Assembly: GCA_004557645.1 (NCBI GenBank)
Contig: SFGI01000050.1
Span: 1 to 9,486 of the forward strand
Source: [Eubacterium] saphenum
GTDB taxonomy: Bacteria; Bacillota; Clostridia; Lachnospirales; Anaerotignaceae
Length of the DNA stretch: 9,486 bases
Direction: 5' to 3'
Made by a program: the position numbers and the translations under genes. Shown one piece after another: positions 5,217-9,486 of the stretch. The notes under the pieces were generated by a model, which saw nothing but the letters and a program-made list of their open reading frames with translations, did not search any database and had not been told where the DNA came from. Positions within the stretch are counted from its first letter, which is position 1. Every line of letters begins with the position of its first letter.

Positions 5217-6254
5217 TTATTCTGCTTTGCCGACTGTCTGCAGCATGGTTTCTGTGGTTTCCATATAGTAAGATGCTTCCTGCATGCCTTCGATCTTCAG
5301 TTCAGCGGGGATCCCCTTGCTGTCTACGAAGATGGTCGTAGGCAGACCGTTCAGGTTATTCATGATCCAGCCTGCCAGATTCTGGTCGGGCATGATGCCT
5401 GTGAAGGTAACACCGGCTTTTTTGTAAGCATCTGCAACAGCTTTTTCTGCCTTTTCGCCGGGGGTATCGATGACTACCTGAATGAAGTTTACATTAGGAT
5501 ATTTTTTCTGCAGGTCTTTGTAGAAGGTTTCCAGGGTATCCAGTTCGTTGATGCCTTCTTCTTCGCAGTAGCTTGCCCAGAAGTTCACAACAGTCATGTT
5601 GTAATCATAAAAAACGGTGGTTGTGATGGGATCGCCCTCCAGGGTATTTGTGATGAAGTTCAGGTATTTGCCGTTTTCTTCTGTTGCATCGAGGACAGCC
5701 TGTTCATTGGGCATGGAAATTTCGATGCTTTCTTTCAATTCGGGCAGGTGTTTTTCCAGTTCGCGGAAGGTTTCCTGGGCATCGTCGGAGAAATGGTCGA
5801 TGCCGGAAGCGTAATCTGTCATAAAATAGAAGTGGAAATTGCCTTCCACACCGATTTCTTCTACGTTGTTGAACAATGCCAGTTCCTTTTTCACTGTTTC
5901 CGTTTCCAGATTTTCAGCCTTTACCACCAAAAGTTCTACGATGGGGGTCATCAGTTCTTCCACGGGAACGGTGGAATTTGTATCGTTCAGATCAGCCATG
6001 TTTTCATCGGGCGCATAATTATACTGCACCTTAGCATAGATCTCGCCGCTGGCATCCACGAAGGAAATGGGGATCAGATTTGTATTTTCCGTTTCTACCC
6101 AAGCATCGGGGATGGTATAGGAAAGACCGCATTCCTCCAGTTCAAATTCTGTCTGGATTTCGTGGGGGGCTTCCTCTGCAGTGTCATCCTTTCCGCAGCC
6201 GGCTGCGCCGAAAAGCAGGGTCATTGCCAAAAGCAGGGCAAGTTTCTTTCTCAT
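5217..6254 (-). CDS. Lipoprotein with a TlpA-like thioredoxin domain lacking the second active-site Cys
   Basis: A 345-aa predicted lipoprotein. MRKK, a hydrophobic stretch and AAGC give a signal-peptidase II site with Cys20 as the lipidated residue. AGGAGG lies 8 nt before the ATG. Residues 35-190 form a domain I do not recognise, starting ECGLSYTIPDAWVE, which recalls the opening of PsbP-like or other secreted lipoprotein domains. Residues 195-345 look like a TlpA/ResA-type thioredoxin fold: TVVNFWASYC (221-230), the cis-proline motif GLPTTIFVD (303-311), and the strand after NVNFIQVVID. Family members usually carry WCxxC and reduce extracytoplasmic disulfides. Here the motif reads CEEE: Cys230 is kept but position 233 is Glu. 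The only other mature cysteines are Cys20 (lipidated) and Cys42. Classical dithiol chemistry is therefore unlikely. It is divergent from the two-component genes and convergent with the CNNM gene. Confidence 0.85.
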   Translation of the reverse strand: MRKKLALLLAMTLLFGAAGCGKDDTAEEAPHEIQTEFELEECGLSYTIPDAWVETENTNLIPISFVDASGEIYAKVQYNYAPDENMADLNDTNSTVPVEELMTPIVELLVVKAENLETETVKKELALFNNVEEIGVEGNFHFYFMTDYASGIDHFSDDAQETFRELEKHLPELKESIEISMPNEQAVLDATEENGKYLNFITNTLEGDPITTTVFYDYNMTVVNFWASYCEEEGINELDTLETFYKDLQKKYPNVNFIQVVIDTPGEKAEKAVADAYKKAGVTFTGIMPDQNLAGWIMNNLNGLPTTIFVDSKGIPAELKIEGMQEASYYMETTETMLQTVGKAE

Positions 6255-6296
6255 TCTTAAAACCTCCTGTATTCTGTTGTGTTTTGTCTGGATAAT

Positions 6297-6325
6297 ATTA
6301 TATCGAAAAATATTTTTATCCGCAA
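6297..6325 (-). promoter_or_regulatory. Sigma-A promoter of the TlpA-like lipoprotein gene
   Basis: On the minus strand, TTGCGG (6325-6320), a 17-bp spacer and a perfect TATAAT (6302-6297) are present. The start codon is about 43 nt past the -10 box, with AGGAGG between. The core reads TTTCGA-TATAATAT, close to the promoter at 8838-8866. Confidence 0.8.
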
Positions 6326-6368
6326 CCGAAAGAGGAAAAGTATGGAAGAAAACCGCAGAAAAAGTCGA

Positions 6369-6387
6369 TTTTAATCATTTTTTAATC
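6369..6387. promoter_or_regulatory. TTTTAATC direct repeat with 11-bp pitch, candidate response-regulator site
   Basis: TTTTAATC occurs at 6369-6376 and 6380-6387, offset by exactly 11 bp. OmpR/PhoB-family dimers bind head-to-tail repeats with 10-11 bp pitch. The site sits between the two divergent promoters, roughly 80-95 bp upstream of each predicted start. Autoregulation by the adjacent regulator is inferred, not shown. Confidence 0.45.
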
Positions 6388-6429
6388 TGTTTCGAAGGGA
6401 TATTTAAAGAGAAAAAACCATACTGGAAG

Positions 6430-6458
6430 CAGACAAAATGCCATAGAATTGGTATACT
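6430..6458 (+). promoter_or_regulatory. Extended -10 promoter of the two-component operon
   Basis: CAGACA (6430-6435), a 17-bp spacer and TATACT (6453-6458) are present. TGG immediately before the -10 box gives the extended TGn form. The -35 is imperfect (4 of 6), which suits a promoter that needs an activator. The leader would be about 28 nt. Confidence 0.7.
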
Positions 6459-6492
6459 GTAGAAAAATGAAACATTTGGAGGAAGTGAGGAT

Positions 6493-7176
6493 ATGGAACG
6501 AAAAAAGATCCTTCTGGTGGAAGACGAAGTCAAACTGGCTCGCTTTGTGGAACTGGAATTGAAATATGAAGGCTATGATGTCACAGTCTGCCATGATGGC
6601 AGGGAGGGCATGAATCAGGCCACCAATGGGGAATTCGACATGATCCTGCTGGATTTGATGCTGCCCGGGCTGACAGGGATCGAAATTTGCCGTCGTGTGC
6701 GGAAGTTTTCTCAGATCCCCATCATCATGCTGACCGCCAAGGATGAAGTGATGGATAAGGTGGCAGGACTGGACAGCGGCGCCGATGATTACCTGACGAA
6801 GCCCTTTGCCATTGAAGAGCTGCTGGCTCGTATGCGGGTGGCCTTCAAGCACTGCGAAGGCGCCACGGCAAAAAAGACTATTTTACAGGTGCAGGATCTG
6901 GAGATCGATACGGAAAAGCGCATGGTGACTGTTGGCGGAAAAGTAGTCGATCTGACAAAAAAGGAATTTGAACTGCTGACCTATCTGGTGCAGAATAAGA
7001 ATATCGCCTTGACCAGAGAGCAGATTTTGAACGAGGTATGGGGCTATAGTTATATCGGCGAGACGAATGTTGTGGATGTCTATATCCGCTATCTGCGCTC
7101 CAAGATCGACGAAGCCTTTGGGAAAAAGTATATCCTGACGATCCGAGGGGTAGGTTATTATGTCAAAGACGAATAA
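6493..7176 (+). CDS. OmpR-family response regulator (ArlR/CovR-like)
   Basis: A 227-aa DNA-binding response regulator, full length for the OmpR/PhoB family. The start ATG has GGAGGA (6478-6483) 9 nt upstream. The receiver domain (5-118) has acidic residues E10, D11 and E12, phospho-acceptor Asp54 in LLDLMLP, Thr81 and Lys103 in the KPF motif. The winged-helix output domain (about 128-226) has DLTKKEFELL, the recognition region ETNVVDVYIRYLRSKI and the terminal wing IRGVGYYV. From memory, stretches such as LARFVELEL, GLEIC-like GIEICRRVR and NVVDVYIRYLR resemble staphylococcal ArlR and streptococcal CovR, which control envelope and virulence genes. The sensor-kinase gene overlaps its 3' end, so the two form a pair. 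Its targets are unknown; candidate sites lie in the divergent upstream region. Confidence 0.95.
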   Translation: MERKKILLVEDEVKLARFVELELKYEGYDVTVCHDGREGMNQATNGEFDMILLDLMLPGLTGIEICRRVRKFSQIPIIMLTAKDEVMDKVAGLDSGADDYLTKPFAIEELLARMRVAFKHCEGATAKKTILQVQDLEIDTEKRMVTVGGKVVDLTKKEFELLTYLVQNKNIALTREQILNEVWGYSYIGETNVVDVYIRYLRSKIDEAFGKKYILTIRGVGYYVKDE

Positions 7177-8713
7177 AGACGGGCTGGTGGGCAGCATACA
7201 GCACATGGCCATCGCCAAACGTATCACTTTGCTGTACAGCGGCATTTTTTCCCTGTCTCTGCTGTTTATCAGTGTTTTTATGGCACTGAATATTTCCAGT
7301 TTGCAGCAGGCAGAAATGCGCAGACAGCTGCAGGATACGGTTTCCAATATCCAGAACTATCTGGAATCGGGAGAGAAGCTGAGTGATGAAGCACTGAGAG
7401 AGCTTTTGCAGGATAAATATGTAGAAGTCAGTGTTTTCAGCTTTGCAGAGAATCAAGTATACAATAGTTATACGGGAGAAGCACCCCCGTTTATTTTTCG
7501 ACCGGAAATGGGAAAAAACAGAGGGCAGAGCGGGGAAGAGGAGGATCTTTCCAAGGATTCAACGATGCTGAAGGAAAACGACCTGTATCAGAAAGGGTAT
7601 CAGATCAATGTGAGCCGGGAAAACAAAGGCGGCAGCATGGAATATATTCTGGAAAACGAGACAGACCAGCAGTTTATGCTGATTACCAATCATTTTCGTA
7701 CAGAGCAGGGGGCCTATCGTATCCAAGCCTTCAAGATGTTTGGTGACGGCGGCTATATCATGCGGAATTTCCTGATGAAAATGCTGTTGGTGGATGTATT
7801 GGGGATCTGCTGTGCGTTCCTGATCGGCAGATATATCAGCCGCAGGATGCTGAAACCTGTGGAAGCGATTCGCACGGCGGCAGAGCGCATCTCCATCGAA
7901 GACCTGAGCCAGCGTATCTCCACGGAAGGCCCCGATGATGAAATGAAGGAGCTGACCATCACCTTCAATTCCATGATCGACCGATTGGATACAGCCTTCC
8001 AGCGGCAGAATCAGTTTATTTCCGATGCTTCCCATGAGCTGCGCACGCCTATTGCAGTCATCCAGGGCTATGCTAACCTCATCAACCGCTGGGGAAAAAG
8101 CGACCCGGAAGTGCTGCAGGAATCCATCGATTCCATTTTGACGGAAACAGACCATATGAGTGCCCTCATCCGTCAGCTGCTTTTCTTGGCAAAAAGCGAC
8201 CAAAGCAAGCTCCATGTACAAAAAGCCAAGGTCTCTCTGAATGAGATCGCCGGGGAGTTGGTGCGGGAAATGACAATGCTGCAGGAGGACAGGATCATCA
8301 CCTTTACCGAGGAGTCGGAGGTGGAACTTTTTGCAGATTATGACCTCATCAAGCAGCTTTTGTGGATACATGGGGAAAATGCCCTGAAATACTCCCGGGA
8401 AAAGATCGAAGTGAAGGTCTGGAAGGATCAGAAGTATGGCTATGTTTCCGTGAGGGATTATGGTGTGGGGATCGCCATGGAAGACCTGCCCAAGATATTC
8501 GACCGTTTCTATCGGGTGGATAAATCCAGAAACAAGGAAATTTCTGGGACAGGCCTTGGCCTTGCCATTGCCCGTTGGATCGTGGACAGCCATGATGGGG
8601 ATATCCTGGTGGAAAGCAAGGTGGGAGAAGGAACGGTATTTACCGATAAATTCCCTTTGATTGCACCTGAAATGAAACCCCCATCTAAATTGAAACAGAA
8701 AAAAGAAACCTAA
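7160..8713 (+). CDS. Sensor histidine kinase (ArlS/CovS-like), partner of the upstream regulator
   Basis: A 517-aa membrane sensor kinase. The ATG overlaps the regulator gene by 17 nt with GAGGGG 9 nt upstream, indicating translational coupling. The layout is a cytoplasmic N-terminus, TM1 about 21-44, an extracytoplasmic sensor region 45-199, TM2 about 205-225, HAMP about 226-280, HisKA with SHELRTP (phospho-acceptor His292) and an ATPase domain. The ATPase shows the N box GENALKYS (Asn407), G1 DYGVGI (433-438), the F box DRFYRVDKSR and G2 GTGLGLAI (463-470). The stretch INRWGKSDPEVLQESI closely recalls ArlS. The sensor region is rather long and includes a charged, low-complexity part (115-145) with no recognised ligand domain. 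In the N box, Glu replaces the usual Asp before Asn407. The kinase should phosphorylate Asp54 of the neighbouring regulator. Its signal is unknown. Confidence 0.95.
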   Translation: MSKTNKDGLVGSIQHMAIAKRITLLYSGIFSLSLLFISVFMALNISSLQQAEMRRQLQDTVSNIQNYLESGEKLSDEALRELLQDKYVEVSVFSFAENQVYNSYTGEAPPFIFRPEMGKNRGQSGEEEDLSKDSTMLKENDLYQKGYQINVSRENKGGSMEYILENETDQQFMLITNHFRTEQGAYRIQAFKMFGDGGYIMRNFLMKMLLVDVLGICCAFLIGRYISRRMLKPVEAIRTAAERISIEDLSQRISTEGPDDEMKELTITFNSMIDRLDTAFQRQNQFISDASHELRTPIAVIQGYANLINRWGKSDPEVLQESIDSILTETDHMSALIRQLLFLAKSDQSKLHVQKAKVSLNEIAGELVREMTMLQEDRIITFTEESEVELFADYDLIKQLLWIHGENALKYSREKIEVKVWKDQKYGYVSVRDYGVGIAMEDLPKIFDRFYRVDKSRNKEISGTGLGLAIARWIVDSHDGDILVESKVGEGTVFTDKFPLIAPEMKPPSKLKQKKET

Positions 8714-8720
8714 AGGGATC

Positions 8721-8753
8721 AGGCTTGCGGAATTGCTTCTGCAAGCCTTTTTT
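8721..8753 (+). terminator. Rho-independent terminator of the two-component operon
   Basis: AGGCTTGC (8721-8728) pairs perfectly with GCAAGCCT (8741-8748), extended by a G-T and a G-C pair toward an 8-nt loop, and followed by TTTTTT (8748-8753). It starts 7 nt after the kinase stop codon. Confidence 0.92.
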
Positions 8754-8802
8754 GCGGCACCGAATCAGAAGGGAAAACGGTATCAAAAGGTATCTATGGT
8801 GC

Positions 8803-8839
8803 ATTTCTTAAGAAATCTTTATTTTTTGGCAGATTTCTT
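8803..8839. promoter_or_regulatory. Palindrome plus half-site overlapping the -35 box, candidate operator
   Basis: ATTTCTTAAGAAAT (8803-8816) is a perfect 14-bp palindrome. Its half ATTTCTT recurs at 8833-8839, exactly 30 bp (about three helical turns) downstream and overlapping the -35 box at 8838-8843. AAGAAATCT (8810-8818) and AGATTTCTT (8831-8839) also form a 9-bp inverted repeat. Repressor binding here could block the promoter. The regulator is unknown. Confidence 0.5.
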
Positions 8840-8866
8840 GCGGGGGAGGGGCAATTTCGGTATAAT
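8838..8866 (+). promoter_or_regulatory. Sigma-A promoter of the second lipoprotein gene
   Basis: TTGCGG (8838-8843), a 17-bp spacer and a perfect TATAAT (8861-8866) are present. The predicted start is near 8873, giving a leader of about 79 nt. The -35, spacing and -10 flank are the same as those at 6297-6325. Confidence 0.82.
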
Positions 8867-8951
8867 ATCTTTGTGGGACGGAAGAATGTCTTTTTAAAGA
8901 GAGATTTTCCAAACCAAATGCAAAAATGATGATGAAAGAGGGGGAATAGGT

Positions 8952-9486
8952 ATGAAAAAGAAACTGGCGGCATTGCTTTGCGGTGTTATGTGTGTAGGGG
9001 CATTTACCGGCTGTTCCAGCACAGAACTGGCTTATCTGCAGATGAGCAAGGATATGCTGGATACCATGGAAGCCTGCAAGGTGGAAGGTACGATGCAGGC
9101 AGAGGTGGACTTCGATGCCCTGCAGGGATTTGCAAAAGATGTTGCAAAAGCAACAGATGGAAAATTTGATGCCGATTTTGGCGGAACAGAAATGCCTTCC
9201 GGCAAGAAATCTGTGACAGTAGAGTATGATATGAACATGAATATCAATACGCTGGAATATGATATGGCTTTCGATGTGACCTATGAAGGCAAAAAATACG
9301 ACCTGGGCACCATGTATTACAGCATGACCGATGGTGTCTATGTGACTTCCGATACCCTTTGGGGCGCATATCAGATGGCAGGCAGTTTTATGAAGGACTA
9401 TGAAGACAGCTATCTTTTCAGTGATGCCTTTGCGAAAGACCTGAAAGCTGTTCTGGCAGCGGACCCCTATATCGAATTGGTTTCTA
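8952..9486 (+). CDS. Putative lipoprotein of unknown function (truncated by window end)
   Basis: The reading frame is open to the end of the window, so only the first 178 residues are seen. GAGGGGG (8938-8944) lies 7 nt before the ATG. The product starts MKKKLAALLCGVMCVGAFTGC: a charged N-terminus, a hydrophobic core and an FTGC lipobox with Cys21 as the likely lipidated residue. The mature part begins SSTELAYLQMSKDMLDTMEACKV-type helix and then shows alternating hydrophobic and polar residues (VEYDMNMNINTL, YDMAFDVTYEGKKYDLG) typical of beta-strands. This pattern resembles LolA/LppX-like or DUF6612-type lipoproteins, but that is a guess from texture, not a family assignment. It probably sits on the outer face of the membrane. 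Its promoter core matches that of the TlpA-like lipoprotein, and it lies directly behind the two-component operon. Confidence 0.8.
   Translation, partial: MKKKLAALLCGVMCVGAFTGCSSTELAYLQMSKDMLDTMEACKVEGTMQAEVDFDALQGFAKDVAKATDGKFDADFGGTEMPSGKKSVTVEYDMNMNINTLEYDMAFDVTYEGKKYDLGTMYYSMTDGVYVTSDTLWGAYQMAGSFMKDYEDSYLFSDAFAKDLKAVLAADPYIELVS

Noticed and set aside
5211..6260. Long open frame on the plus strand opposite the TlpA-like lipoprotein gene (349 codons)
   Set aside because: Its product is rich in Phe, Cys and His in the manner of an antisense shadow and it lacks a ribosome binding site. The minus-strand frame has a lipobox, promoter, Shine-Dalgarno site and thioredoxin motifs.
7559..8593. Long open frame on the minus strand opposite the histidine kinase (344 codons)
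   Set aside because: It is an antisense shadow of a kinase with all catalytic boxes intact, and no start signals or recognisable protein features were seen.

Overview
The window reads as chromosomal DNA from a low-to-mid GC Firmicute, most likely a member of the class Clostridia. This rests on Shine-Dalgarno sites of the AGGAGG type, sigma-A style promoters, tRNA genes that do not encode CCA, a Clostridia-like Lgt, and a two-component pair resembling ArlRS/CovRS of Gram-positive bacteria. The genus cannot be fixed from the sequence alone.

Left edge (1-994): two tRNA genes, one with a CAU anticodon and one Gly-UCC, are followed by a UUCG-loop terminator. They are flanked by alternating copies of an AACTTATC/GATAAGTT motif. 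Then come a small unrecognised minus-strand gene (427-672) with its own terminator, four tandem 11-bp TTTGCCACCG repeats, an apparently ownerless plus-strand terminator, and the promoter of the next gene. A tRNA pair, inverted repeats, an orphan small gene and an orphan terminator together look like an integration hot spot or scar, but no recombinase gene and no duplicated tRNA end are visible, so this is inference.

Housekeeping block (995-5160, plus strand): lgt makes phosphatidylglycerol-prolipoprotein diacylglyceryl transferase. It is followed by an ABC-F ATPase of the Uup/YfmR type, a ribosome-acting translation factor, and then by a CNNM/CorC-type membrane protein with CBS domains, probably a divalent-cation (Mg2+) transporter. 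A strong two-way terminator at 5168-5207 closes this block.

Envelope and signalling block (5217-9486): a minus-strand lipoprotein with a TlpA-like thioredoxin fold has lost the second active-site cysteine. It is divergent from an OmpR-family response regulator and its overlapping sensor kinase. Downstream lies a second lipoprotein gene of unknown function that runs off the window. The two lipoprotein genes have nearly identical promoter cores (TTGCGG, 17-bp spacer, TATAATAT, preceded by TTTCG). The divergent intergenic region holds an 11-bp-spaced TTTTAATC direct repeat typical of OmpR-family binding sites. The last gene has a palindromic candidate operator touching its -35 box. A plausible reading is that the two-component system responds to the cell envelope and controls itself and the flanking lipoproteins, whose lipidation depends on the Lgt encoded in the same window. 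No CRISPR array, insertion sequence or rRNA was seen.
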